From: JALYZC01 sp963725645 | GTDB taxonomy: Bacteria > Actinomycetota > Thermoleophilia > Solirubrobacterales > Solirubrobacteraceae | Direction: 5' to 3' | DNA length: 64,000 nucleotides | NCBI GenBank assembly: GCA_963725645.1 | Contig: CAVRZD010000002.1 | Coordinates: 930,001-994,000, forward strand | In this document: piece after piece, positions 26,654-34,814 of the stretch | Layout: every line of letters starts with the position of its first letter | Numbering within the stretch: the first letter of the stretch is position 1 | Position numbers and translations under genes: made by a program | The notes under the pieces: generated by a model | What the model saw: the letters and a program-made list of their open reading frames with translations, nothing else | Database searches by the model: none | Told to the model about the DNA's origin: nothing

Positions 26654-26997
26654 GGCAGGCCCCAGCTCGGCCGCGGCGCGAAGCCTCCGCGCTGGATGGC
26701 GCGCTCGGTGTCGGCCGAGCGCCGCGTCGTGGCGTACGGCGGCATCTTCCAGGGGTGCGCGGCGACGCCGCCGTAGTGCTCGCGGAGGTATGCGGTCAGG
26801 TCGCCGCGGTGATCGGGGCACGCGTAGCGGATAGGGCCCAGTAGACCGCGGCCGTGCCAGACGAGCCACCGGCCGGGGAGCGCGTCGAGGTACTCGCCGA
26901 ACACGAGCTCGCGGAGCTGGCCCTCGAGGCTCTGATGGGTCTCGGGATCCGGGACCGCGTCGCAGAACTGGCAGCGGAAGATCATCCGGACGGGCAC
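26647..26997 (-). CDS. Putative metal-binding protein next to orphan HhyS
   Basis: The 116-aa product starts at GTG 26997 (or ATG 26985), seven bases after the hydrogenase small-subunit stop. It has a CQFC pair near the N-terminus and a CPDH motif near residue 60, a plausible zinc- or Fe-S-binding set. Between them is ELVFGEYLDALPGRWLVWHG. I recognise no named family. Operon position points to a hydrogenase-linked role. Confidence 0.6.
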   Translation of the reverse strand: MPVRMIFRCQFCDAVPDPETHQSLEGQLRELVFGEYLDALPGRWLVWHGRGLLGPIRYACPDHRGDLTAYLREHYGGVAAHPWKMPPYATTRRSADTERAIQRGGFAPRPSWGLPW

Positions 26998-27004
26998 GCG
27001 AACG

Positions 27005-28066
27005 TCACCAGCGCCGCTCGTATCCGGTCACGAGGCGATCGCTCGGCCGCCGCCACTCCGGCTCCACCTCGTACCTGGTCCGCATGGACCGCTCGCGGAA
27101 GTACTTGAGGACCGGGCCGTAGGAGAAGCGCGTCGCGCCGGCGGCGAGGGTGCCGAGACGGTCGGGCTCCACGAACGGCATGAAGCGGTCCGGGAAGCCG
27201 GGGCTCGTGCACGCGGTGCAGACGCCGCCCACGTTCGGGCAGCCGCCGACACCGCTCATCCACCCCCGCACCGGGACGTTGCACTTCACGACCGGTCCGC
27301 TGCACCCGACCTTCACCAGGCAGGTGTGGTCGTTGCCGAGCGTCCTGGCGAAGTCGCCCTGGTCCGCGAACCCGGCACGGTCGCACCCCTCGTGGACCGT
27401 GCGCTGGAAAAGCCAGCGCGGACGGCCGTCCTCGTCCAGGTCGAGCTCCGGCGTCATGCCGGCCAAGTGCATCACCACGTGCAGCAGCGTCTCGGTGATG
27501 TTGTCCGGCTGGGCCGGGCAGCCGGGCAGGTTGATGATCGGGTGGCCGAGGCGGGAGATCCAGTCCGCGCCCAGGTAGTCGCGCAGCCCCATCGCGCCAG
27601 TCGGGTTGTTCTTCATCGCCGGGATACCGCCATAGGTCGCACAGGTCCCAACCGCCATCACGGCGGCCGCCTTGGGAGCCAGCCGGTCGATCCAGGAATT
27701 GGTGGTGATCGGCTGGCCGGTGTCGGCGTCGACGCCGAATCCCGCCCAGTGGCCGTCCCCGTTGATCTGCTCGTTGGGCACCGACCCCTCGAGCACCAGC
27801 AGGAAGGGATCGAGCCTGCCGGCCTCGGCGTCGTACCAGTTCTGCACGAAGTCCTCGCCCGTCTCGAAGGAGATCAGCGGGTTGTAGATGACCACGCCCG
27901 GCGTGCCGGGGATGGTGCTCGAGATCAGGTCCTCCAATCGAGGACTCGTCGCGGCCGTCATCGCCACGGTGTCACCGTCACAGCCCAGGCCGCTCGTCAT
28001 CCAGACGACGTGGATGAGCTGCCGCTCGGTGTGCCGCTGGCGCGGGCTGAACTCGGGCTGCGACAT
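27005..28066 (-). CDS. hhyS: [NiFe] hydrogenase small subunit, group 1h type, without a large-subunit partner
   Basis: The 353-aa protein carries all expected Fe-S ligands: SGLGCDGD, GTCATYGG, LPGCPAQ, HEGCDRAGF, CLVKVGCSGPVVKC and GGCPNVGGVCTACTSPGF. The first motif has Asp where most hydrogenases have the second Cys, as described for the proximal cluster of the actinobacterial (group 5/1h) enzyme. It has the same length as the second small subunit (31902-32963) and is roughly 60% identical by eye. There is no signal peptide. Start: ATG after the ORF's earlier in-frame Met, 16 bp from the Crp/Fnr stop. No large subunit lies beside it. Confidence 0.88.
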   Translation of the reverse strand: MSQPEFSPRQRHTERQLIHVVWMTSGLGCDGDTVAMTAATSPRLEDLISSTIPGTPGVVIYNPLISFETGEDFVQNWYDAEAGRLDPFLLVLEGSVPNEQINGDGHWAGFGVDADTGQPITTNSWIDRLAPKAAAVMAVGTCATYGGIPAMKNNPTGAMGLRDYLGADWISRLGHPIINLPGCPAQPDNITETLLHVVMHLAGMTPELDLDEDGRPRWLFQRTVHEGCDRAGFADQGDFARTLGNDHTCLVKVGCSGPVVKCNVPVRGWMSGVGGCPNVGGVCTACTSPGFPDRFMPFVEPDRLGTLAAGATRFSYGPVLKYFRERSMRTRYEVEPEWRRPSDRLVTGYERRW

Positions 28067-28082
28067 CACGGCCCGCCGCTCG

Positions 28083-28946
28083 TCATGCGCCCTGCGACGC
28101 CGGTCGAGCGGAGGCATCCGCCGAGCGCACGCGGTGGGGCAGCCGCGCGACGGGACGCTCGAGCACGTTCAGGTGGTGCTCGACGCTGCCGTGCAGGTGC
28201 CAGTTGCCGGCGGCACCGGTGACGAGCCCGGCGTCCGCGAGGCGCGCCAGCGCGTGGGAGACCGACGGCCGCTCGGCGCCGGCGAGCCTCCCGAGCAGGG
28301 CATGGGTGAGCGGGAGCGACAGGTGGATCCCGCCCGGGTCGACGCGGCCCCAGCGTCCGGCGAGATGCCAGAACAGCAGCGCGAGGCGGACCTCGAGGCG
28401 CGGCTGCGAGGCGATCGCCCGCTGCACGTCGAGATCGCGGGCACGCCTGCCTGCCCGCCGCAGCAGCGCTTGCATGATCTGCGGCCACGGCCGGACGCGC
28501 TCCGCGAACGCGGCATCGAGGACGGCGATGCGCGTGGGAACGAGGGCGCGCCATGCGGGCCGAGGCTCGACGAGCTGGTCGAGGTCGCTCTCCCACGGCT
28601 GCAGGAGGTCGCCGGCGCCGACGAGCTCGGTCGCCGTGCGCTCGCCGACGCGGACGTCGACCGCCATCACGCCGTCGATGATCAGCAGTCCGGGCCCCTC
28701 GCGGTCGACGGGCGCCCAGCGCGCGATGTCGCAGTGGCCGACCGGCGCCTCGAACACGAGGACGCTCGCGACCCGGCGGACCACGATGCGCATCCGCAGG
28801 TCGAACTCGTCGGCGAGATCCTGGTCGACGTCGAGCAGGTAGCAGTACGACGTCGGCGGCCGGGACTCACGCGGGTCGACGGCGGGCTCGGTCGGCGTGG
28901 ACCAGACCGGAACCTCCGGAGCCGGCTCTGCGTCGTACGGAGGCAT
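28083..28946 (-). CDS. Crp/Fnr-family transcriptional regulator
   Basis: The 287-aa product has a cyclic-nucleotide-binding-like beta domain (about residues 35-155) and a C-terminal winged helix with a recognition-helix region RLAGAERPSVSHALARLADAGLV. No Fe-S cysteine cluster of classical FNR is visible in the N-terminus, so it is more likely a CRP-like or redox-independent sensor. It is divergent from hypC and first in the operon with the orphan small subunit. Two FNR-geometry palindromes in the intergenic region are its likely targets. Confidence 0.8.
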   Translation of the reverse strand: MPPYDAEPAPEVPVWSTPTEPAVDPRESRPPTSYCYLLDVDQDLADEFDLRMRIVVRRVASVLVFEAPVGHCDIARWAPVDREGPGLLIIDGVMAVDVRVGERTATELVGAGDLLQPWESDLDQLVEPRPAWRALVPTRIAVLDAAFAERVRPWPQIMQALLRRAGRRARDLDVQRAIASQPRLEVRLALLFWHLAGRWGRVDPGGIHLSLPLTHALLGRLAGAERPSVSHALARLADAGLVTGAAGNWHLHGSVEHHLNVLERPVARLPHRVRSADASARPASQGA

Positions 28947-29023
28947 CTCTAGGTCGTCGCGATCCGTCCAGGCTCGGAGTGCAGCGTCAACCGCATCATC
29001 ATTTCACGCCGCTGACGCCGGTG

Positions 29024-29062
29024 GTAATGCGGATTACGCGCGCCGCTTGTAACGCGGATTAC
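29024..29062. promoter_or_regulatory. Tandem Crp/Fnr-type operators
   Basis: GTAATGCGGATTAC (29024-29037) and GTAACGCGGATTAC (29049-29062) are two direct copies of a palindrome with 5-4-5 geometry, the same spacing as FNR boxes. Their starts are 25 bp apart. They lie in the 225-bp region between the divergent Crp/Fnr gene and hypC, so they probably control one or both operons. No other copy was noticed in the window. Confidence 0.65.
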
Positions 29063-29171
29063 GAGGGCGCGCAAAGGGCATGTTGGTGGTGATAGACCCC
29101 GGGAACGGCGGAGCACAACGGCACGTGTGCGGTCGTCCGGGAGTCGACTCGCGGAGAGAGGGGAAGGGTCC

Positions 29172-29450
29172 ATGTGCCTGGCGATTCCAGGGCAGGTCAT
29201 CGAGGTGGTCGACGATGCCAATCGGCTCGCCAAGGTCGATGTCGCCGGGGTCCGGCGCAACGTCAACATCGGCCTCCTCGACGAGGACGGCAACTCTGCG
29301 GCGCCCGGGGACTGGGTGTTGATCCACGTCGGGTTCGCCCTCTCCAAGGTCGATGAGGAGGAGGCGCGCGCGACGATGGACCTGCTCGAGCGCATGGGCT
29401 CGGAGTACGAGCAGGAGCTCGAGGAGCTGAAGGGGAGCGTCATCGAGTGA
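29172..29450 (+). CDS. hypC: Hydrogenase maturation chaperone HypC
   Basis: The 92-aa protein begins MCLAIPGQV, the HypC signature whose Cys2 binds the iron centre during transfer from HypD to the large subunit. It is the usual 70-100-aa length and ends in an acidic helix. GAGAGGGGAAGGG precedes the ATG and fixes the start, discarding 15 upstream codons. It opens the plus-strand hydrogenase operon and its stop overlaps the next gene's GTG. Confidence 0.93.
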   Translation: MCLAIPGQVIEVVDDANRLAKVDVAGVRRNVNIGLLDEDGNSAAPGDWVLIHVGFALSKVDEEEARATMDLLERMGSEYEQELEELKGSVIE

Positions 29451-29671
29451 CCCACTGCGACCCCGCGGGCCACTGCATCACCTGCGGCGACGACGGGGTC
29501 CCCATGCGCGTGCTGCGCGTCGATCCGCGCCGGCTCGCGACGTGCCTGGCGGACGACGGCACCCACCATACGGTGGACGTCGAGCTCATCGGCGAGGTCG
29601 GGCCCGGCGACGCCGTCCTCGTCCACGCCGGCGTGGCCCTCGCCCGCCTGGCGGGGGAGGCGCTCGCGTGA
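29447..29671 (+). CDS. Second HypC/HupF-like protein without Cys2
   Basis: The 74-aa product aligns with HypC/HupF in its OB-fold part (VPMRVLRVDP, VELIGEVGPGDAVLVHAGVALARL). The N-terminus lacks the MC start; instead it has HCDPAGHCITCGDDG with three cysteines and two histidines. It may be a specialised chaperone for this hydrogenase or a HypC that carries the iron by other ligands. GTG start coupled to hypC; GTGA overlap with hypD. Confidence 0.78.
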   Translation: MTHCDPAGHCITCGDDGVPMRVLRVDPRRLATCLADDGTHHTVDVELIGEVGPGDAVLVHAGVALARLAGEALA

Positions 29672-30783
29672 AGTTCGTCGACGAGTTCCGCGACGCCGAG
29701 CTCGGCCGGGCCGTGGCCGGCGAGATCCTGGCGAGCGTCGAGCCCGGGCGCCATTACAAGGTGATGGAGGTGTGCGGCGGACACACCCACTCGATCTACA
29801 AGTACGGCGTCGACGACCTGCTCCCCGCCAACGTCGAGCTGGTGCACGGCCCCGGCTGCCCGGTGTGCGTGATCCCGATGGGCCGAGTCGACGACGGCAT
29901 CGCCATGGCCCACGAGGAGGGCGTCATCTTCACCTGCTTCGGCGACATGCTGCGGGTCCCCGGATCCGACGGGACGCTGCTCGACGCCAAGGCGCAGGGG
30001 GCGGACGTGCGGATGGTCTACTCGCCGCTGGACGCGCTGCGCATCGCGCGCGAGAACCCGGACCGCGACGTCGTGTTCTTCGCGATCGGCTTCGAGACGA
30101 CCGCGCCCTCGACGGCGTTGACGCTCAAGCGCGCGAAGGCCGAGGGCGTTCCGAACTTCTTCTGCATGTGCAACCACGTGACGATCGTGCCGCCGCTGCG
30201 GGCGCTGCTGGACTCGCCCGACCTGCGGCTGGACGGCTTCATCGGCCCGGGGCACGTCTCGACCGTGGTGGGCGCACGGCCGTTCGAGTTCATCCCGGCG
30301 GACTACGGCCGGCCGGTCGTGATCGCCGGCTTCGAGCCGCTCGACCTCCTCCAGGCGATCCAGATGATCCTGCGCCAGCTCTCGGACGGCCGCTGCGAGG
30401 TCGAGAACCAGTACAAGCGCGTCGTGCCGCACGAGGGCAACCTGCGCGCGCTCGAGGTGATGGCCGAGGTGTTCGAGCTGCGCCCGCACTTCGAGTGGCG
30501 CGGGCTGGGGTTCATTTCCCAGAGCGCCCTGCGGCTGTCCGATGCCTACGCCGACCTCGACGCGGAGCAGCGCTACGAGGTGCCGGGCGTGCGGGTCGCG
30601 GACCCCAAGGCGTGCCAGTGCGGCGAGGTGCTCAAGGGCGTCATCAAGCCGTGGGAATGCAAGGTCTTCGGGACGGCGTGCACCCCCGAGCACGCGATCG
30701 GCACCTGCATGGTCTCCCCCGAGGGGGCGTGCGCCGCCTACTACAACTACGGACGCTTCGCGCGCGACCGGGAGGTGGTGTGA
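29668..30783 (+). CDS. hypD: Hydrogenase maturation protein HypD
   Basis: The 371-aa protein holds the Fe(CN)2CO assembly scaffold for [NiFe] hydrogenases. The marks are VCGGHTH (near residue 36), GPGCPVC (near residue 65), the conserved FETTAP and a C-terminal Fe-S motif region with C residues in PKACQCGEVL, WECKVFGTACTP and GTCMVSPEGAC. Length is normal. GTG start overlaps the second hypC-like gene; three bases separate its end from hypE. Confidence 0.95.
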   Translation: MKFVDEFRDAELGRAVAGEILASVEPGRHYKVMEVCGGHTHSIYKYGVDDLLPANVELVHGPGCPVCVIPMGRVDDGIAMAHEEGVIFTCFGDMLRVPGSDGTLLDAKAQGADVRMVYSPLDALRIARENPDRDVVFFAIGFETTAPSTALTLKRAKAEGVPNFFCMCNHVTIVPPLRALLDSPDLRLDGFIGPGHVSTVVGARPFEFIPADYGRPVVIAGFEPLDLLQAIQMILRQLSDGRCEVENQYKRVVPHEGNLRALEVMAEVFELRPHFEWRGLGFISQSALRLSDAYADLDAEQRYEVPGVRVADPKACQCGEVLKGVIKPWECKVFGTACTPEHAIGTCMVSPEGACAAYYNYGRFARDREVV

Positions 30784-30785
30784 GG

Positions 30786-31880
30786 ATGGCCGACAACGCC
30801 GCCGTGTCGGACCGCGAGGAGCGGATCCTCGGCATCATCGAGACCGCCCGCGCCAAACGCCCGAAGTTCAAGGACGCGCAGGTCACGATGGCGCACGGGG
30901 CCGGCGGCAAGGCCACGCAGACCCTGATCGAGGGGCTGCTCGTCCCGGCGTTCGGGTCGGCCGCGCTGGAGGCCCTCGCCGACGCCGGCGCCGTGACGGT
31001 CGAGAACACGGATCTGGCCATGACCACCGACAGCTTCGTGGTCAAGCCGATCCGGTTCCCGGGCGGCTCGATCGGCGAGCTGGCGGTCAACGGCACGGTC
31101 AACGACCTCGCGATGGCGGGCGCGCGGCCGCTGGCGCTCACGCTCTCGCTGATCCTCGAGGAGGGTCTTCCGGCTGAGGACTTGCGCGCCGAGGTGGAGG
31201 CGATCGCGACGGCGGCCGCGGCGGCCGGCGTGGAGATCGTCGCCGGCGACACGAAGGTCGTCGAGCGGGGGCACGCCGATGCGATGTACGTCTGCACGAC
31301 CGGCATCGGCCAGGTGGACGCCCGCGCGAGTCTGTCGCCCGCCGGCCTGCGTCCCGGCGATCGCGTCCTGCTGTCGGGGTCGATCGGCGAGCACGGCACC
31401 GCGATCATGCTCTCGCGCGGCGAGTTCGACCTCGACGCCTCGATCGAGTCGGACACACGGTCGCTGTGGCCGGCGGTCGACGCGCTGCTCGACGCGGCCG
31501 GACCGTCGCTGCGGTGCCTGCGCGACGCCACCCGGGGCGGCGTGGCGTCGGTGCTCAACGAGCTGGCGCGGGCGTCCAGCGTCGCGATGGTGGTGCGGGA
31601 GGCCAACGTGCCGGTGCAGCCCGCCGTGGCCGGCGCGGCCGAGATCCTCGGCATCGACCCGATGTACGTGGCCAACGAGGGCAAGCTCGTCGCGTTCGTC
31701 GCCCCCGACGCGGCCGACGCCGCGCTCGCGGCGCTGCGTTCGGCCCCCGGTTGCGAGGACGCGGCCGAGATCGGCGAGGTGAAGACGGAACCGCCCGGCA
31801 TGGTGCTGGTGGAGACCGCGTTCGGCGGCAAGCGGGTGATGGACCAGCTGGTGGGCGATCCGCTGCCCAGGATCTGTTGA
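30786..31880 (+). CDS. hypE: Hydrogenase maturation protein HypE
   Basis: This 364-aa AIR-synthase-like protein dehydrates the carbamoyl group delivered by HypF to cyanide. N-terminal AHGAGGKA and the ENTDLAMTTDSFVVKP stretch are typical, and the C-terminus is PRIC, whose last Cys carries the thiocarboxamide/thiocyanate. The N-terminus has about 30 extra residues. It sits between hypD and the structural genes, 21 bases before hhyS. Confidence 0.95.
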   Translation: MADNAAVSDREERILGIIETARAKRPKFKDAQVTMAHGAGGKATQTLIEGLLVPAFGSAALEALADAGAVTVENTDLAMTTDSFVVKPIRFPGGSIGELAVNGTVNDLAMAGARPLALTLSLILEEGLPAEDLRAEVEAIATAAAAAGVEIVAGDTKVVERGHADAMYVCTTGIGQVDARASLSPAGLRPGDRVLLSGSIGEHGTAIMLSRGEFDLDASIESDTRSLWPAVDALLDAAGPSLRCLRDATRGGVASVLNELARASSVAMVVREANVPVQPAVAGAAEILGIDPMYVANEGKLVAFVAPDAADAALAALRSAPGCEDAAEIGEVKTEPPGMVLVETAFGGKRVMDQLVGDPLPRIC

Positions 31881-31901
31881 GAGTTCGAAGAGGAGAGTTC
31901 G

Positions 31902-32963
31902 ATGGCAGCCACCGAGTTCGTACCCGACCAACAGAAGACCGAGGAGATCACGGCGCATGTGCTGTGGATGACCACCGGCCTCTCCTGCGAGGGCGACTCG
32001 GTCGCGATGACCGCGGCCACGAACCCGAGCCTCGAGGACATCGTCCAGGGCGTCATCCCCGGCATGCCGAAGGTCGTGATCCACAACCAGGTGATCTCGT
32101 TCACGCAGGGCGACGAGTACATGCAGGCCTGGTACGACGCCGAACAGGGCAAGCTCGACCCGTTCGTGCTGATCATCGAGGGCTCGATCCCCAACGAGGA
32201 GATCAACGGCGAGGGCCACTTCACCGGGTTCGGGGTCAACCCCGACACCGGGCAGCCGATCACGACCAACGAGTGGGTCGACCGCCTGGCGCCCAAGGCG
32301 GCGGCGGTTGTCGCGGTGGGCACGTGCGCGACCTACGGCGGGATCCCGGCGATGAAGAACAACCCGACCGGGGCCATGGGCCTGCCCGACTACCTCGGCT
32401 GGAAGTGGAAGTCCCAGGCGAACCTGCCGGTGATCTGCATCCCGGGCTGCCCGGCGCAGCCCGACAACATGACCGAGACGCTGATGTACCTGGTGTTCCA
32501 TCTCGCCGGGATGGCGCCGGTGCCGGAGCTCGACGATCAGCTGCGCCCGAAGTGGCTGTTCGGCAGGACGGTTCGCGAGGGCTGCAACCGCGCCGGTTTC
32601 ACCGAGCAGGGCGCCTTCGCCACCGAGTACGGCTCCGATCACCGCTGCCTGGTCAAGCTGGGCTGCAAGGGCCCGGTGGTCAAGTGCAACGTCCCGGTGC
32701 GCGGATGGGTCAACGGGATCGGCGGCTGCCCCAACGTCGGTGGCATCTGCATGGCCTGCACGATGCCCGGCTTCCCCGACAAGTACATGCCGTTCATGGA
32801 GCCGGACTCGTGGGGCAACACGGCCGCGAACTTCCAGCGGTTCACCTACGGGCCGGTCTTCCGCTACTTCCGTAAGCGCAACCTCGAGAAGAAGTTCGAG
32901 AAGGAGCCGGAGTGGAGGCGGCCGGGGCCGGAGCTCACCTCGGGCTACGCCAAGCGCTGGTGA
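31902..32963 (+). CDS. hhyS: [NiFe] hydrogenase small subunit, group 1h type
   Basis: The 353-aa electron-transfer subunit precedes the large subunit. Its Fe-S motifs are TGLSCEGD (Asp in the place of a Cys), GTCATYGG, IPGCPAQ, REGCNRAGF, CLVKLGCKGPVVKC and GGCPNVGGICMACTMPGF. No Tat signal peptide is present, as expected for cytoplasm-facing group 1h enzymes that oxidise atmospheric H2. AGAGGAG lies 8 bases before the ATG. Confidence 0.95.
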   Translation: MAATEFVPDQQKTEEITAHVLWMTTGLSCEGDSVAMTAATNPSLEDIVQGVIPGMPKVVIHNQVISFTQGDEYMQAWYDAEQGKLDPFVLIIEGSIPNEEINGEGHFTGFGVNPDTGQPITTNEWVDRLAPKAAAVVAVGTCATYGGIPAMKNNPTGAMGLPDYLGWKWKSQANLPVICIPGCPAQPDNMTETLMYLVFHLAGMAPVPELDDQLRPKWLFGRTVREGCNRAGFTEQGAFATEYGSDHRCLVKLGCKGPVVKCNVPVRGWVNGIGGCPNVGGICMACTMPGFPDKYMPFMEPDSWGNTAANFQRFTYGPVFRYFRKRNLEKKFEKEPEWRRPGPELTSGYAKRW

Positions 32964-33005
32964 TCGCCCAACGAACGTGACCGACTGAGCGAGGAGAGAG
33001 ACAGC

Positions 33006-34784
33006 ATGGCGACAGTAGAGACCCCCCGGGGAAGCAAGGTGATGGTCAAGGAGATGTCCTGGGACCCCATCACCCGCATCGTCGGGAGCCTGGGCATCCA
33101 CACCGAGATCGACTTCACCAACCAGCAGGTCCTGAAGTGCTACAGCACGTCGATGGTGTTCCGCGGGTTCGACATCTTCATGAAGGGCATCGACCCGCGT
33201 GACGCGCACTTCATCACCAGCCGGATCTGCGGCATCTGCGGCGACAACCACTGCACCTGCTCCTGCCTGAACCAGAACATGGCCTACAGCGTCAAGCCGC
33301 CGCCGCTCGGAGACCTGGCGTTCAACCTGGCCGAGTCGGCCGACTACATGTTCGACCACGCGATCTTCAACGACTGCATGGCGAACGTGGACTTCTGCGA
33401 GCAGATGGTCAAGGACACCAACCCGACCCTGCTGGCCAAGGCCGAGCAGACGTCGTCGCCGCACGGCGACATCCACGGTTACCGGACGATCGCCGACATC
33501 ATGCGGGCGCTCAACCCGTTCACCGGCAGCTTCTACCTCGAGACGCTGCAGGTGGCGCGGTACACCCGCGAGATGTACTGCCTGTTCGGCGGCCGCCACA
33601 CGCACCCGTCGACGATCATGCCAGGCGGCTGCAGCGCCGACATCACGCACCAGACGCTGACCGACTACTACGTGCGGCTCATGCGCTACATGGAGTACGT
33701 CAAGCGCACGGTGCCGATGCACGACGACCTCTACGACTTCTTCCTGCAGGAGTTGCCGGGGTACGACATGGTCGGCTACCGCGACACCAACCTCGTCAAC
33801 TGGGGCTCCTTCGACGACCCCGACTACGTCGACTACGACTACAGGAGCATGACCGAGTGGGGGCGGCACCGGTACATCACTCCGGGCATCGCCATCAACG
33901 GCGAGCTGGTCACGACGGACCTCGTGGAGATCAACCTCATGATCAGGATCCTGCTCGGCAGCTCGTACTTCGACGGCTGGGAGAACGAGCCCACGTTCGT
34001 CACGCAGGACCCGCTCGGCAACCCGGTGGACAAGAACCACCCCTGGAACAAGCAGACCCTGCCCAAGCCCCAGAAGCGCGACTTCGCGGACAAGTACAGC
34101 TGGGTGGTGTCGCCGCGCGTCTACGACAAGCGCACCGACACGCACGTGTGCTGCGACACCGGCGGCGGCCCGTTCGCCCGCCAGTGGTGCACCGCCAAGG
34201 CCGGGCTGGTCGACTTCGGCTACCTGAAGGCCACCGGTCACAGCATCCAGATGGTCATCCCGAAGACGGCCAACATGCCCGAGATGGAGCTCGAGTGGCA
34301 CGTGCCGGAGAAGTCCAACGCCGTCGAGCGCGATCGCGCGCGAACCTATCATCAGGCGTACTCGGCCCTCGTGGGGCTGCACTGCCTCGAGCGCGCGTTC
34401 AAGGAGGTTCGCGCCGGCCGGACGAAGAGCTGGAAGGAGTTCAAGGTCCCGCAGGACGCGATCAGCGTCGGCTTCCACGAGGCCGCTCGCGGGGTGCTCT
34501 CGCACCACATGGTCATCAAGGACGGCAAGATCGCGAACTACCAGCCCTATCCGCCGACGCCGTGGAACGCGAGCCCGCGGGACGTCCACGGGACTCCCGG
34601 GCCCTACGAGGATGCGGTGCAGAACACGCCGATATTCGAGGAGAACGGACCCGAGAATTTCAAGGGCATCGACATCATGCGGGCCGTGCGCAGCTTCGAC
34701 CCGTGCCTGCCCTGCGGCGTGCACATGTACACGGGCGCCGGGAAGGTGCGCAAGGTCATGCACACACCGACCGGACTCAGCTGA
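33006..34784 (+). CDS. hhyL: [NiFe] hydrogenase large subunit, group 1h type
   Basis: The 592-aa catalytic subunit oxidises H2. The N-terminal active-site motif is RICGICGDNHCTCS (C75, C78) and the C-terminal one DPCLPCGVH (C567, C570, H573). Nineteen residues after His573 would be removed by the protease encoded at 38119. The DPCLPCGVHMY form and the paired small subunit place it in group 1h. Two extra cysteines follow the first motif where related enzymes as I recall them have Ala. AGGAGAGAG serves as ribosome site. Confidence 0.95.
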   Translation: MATVETPRGSKVMVKEMSWDPITRIVGSLGIHTEIDFTNQQVLKCYSTSMVFRGFDIFMKGIDPRDAHFITSRICGICGDNHCTCSCLNQNMAYSVKPPPLGDLAFNLAESADYMFDHAIFNDCMANVDFCEQMVKDTNPTLLAKAEQTSSPHGDIHGYRTIADIMRALNPFTGSFYLETLQVARYTREMYCLFGGRHTHPSTIMPGGCSADITHQTLTDYYVRLMRYMEYVKRTVPMHDDLYDFFLQELPGYDMVGYRDTNLVNWGSFDDPDYVDYDYRSMTEWGRHRYITPGIAINGELVTTDLVEINLMIRILLGSSYFDGWENEPTFVTQDPLGNPVDKNHPWNKQTLPKPQKRDFADKYSWVVSPRVYDKRTDTHVCCDTGGGPFARQWCTAKAGLVDFGYLKATGHSIQMVIPKTANMPEMELEWHVPEKSNAVERDRARTYHQAYSALVGLHCLERAFKEVRAGRTKSWKEFKVPQDAISVGFHEAARGVLSHHMVIKDGKIANYQPYPPTPWNASPRDVHGTPGPYEDAVQNTPIFEENGPENFKGIDIMRAVRSFDPCLPCGVHMYTGAGKVRKVMHTPTGLS

Positions 34785-34814
34785 GCGGAGGAGGCGAGGG
34801 ACAGGAGCGGTGAC

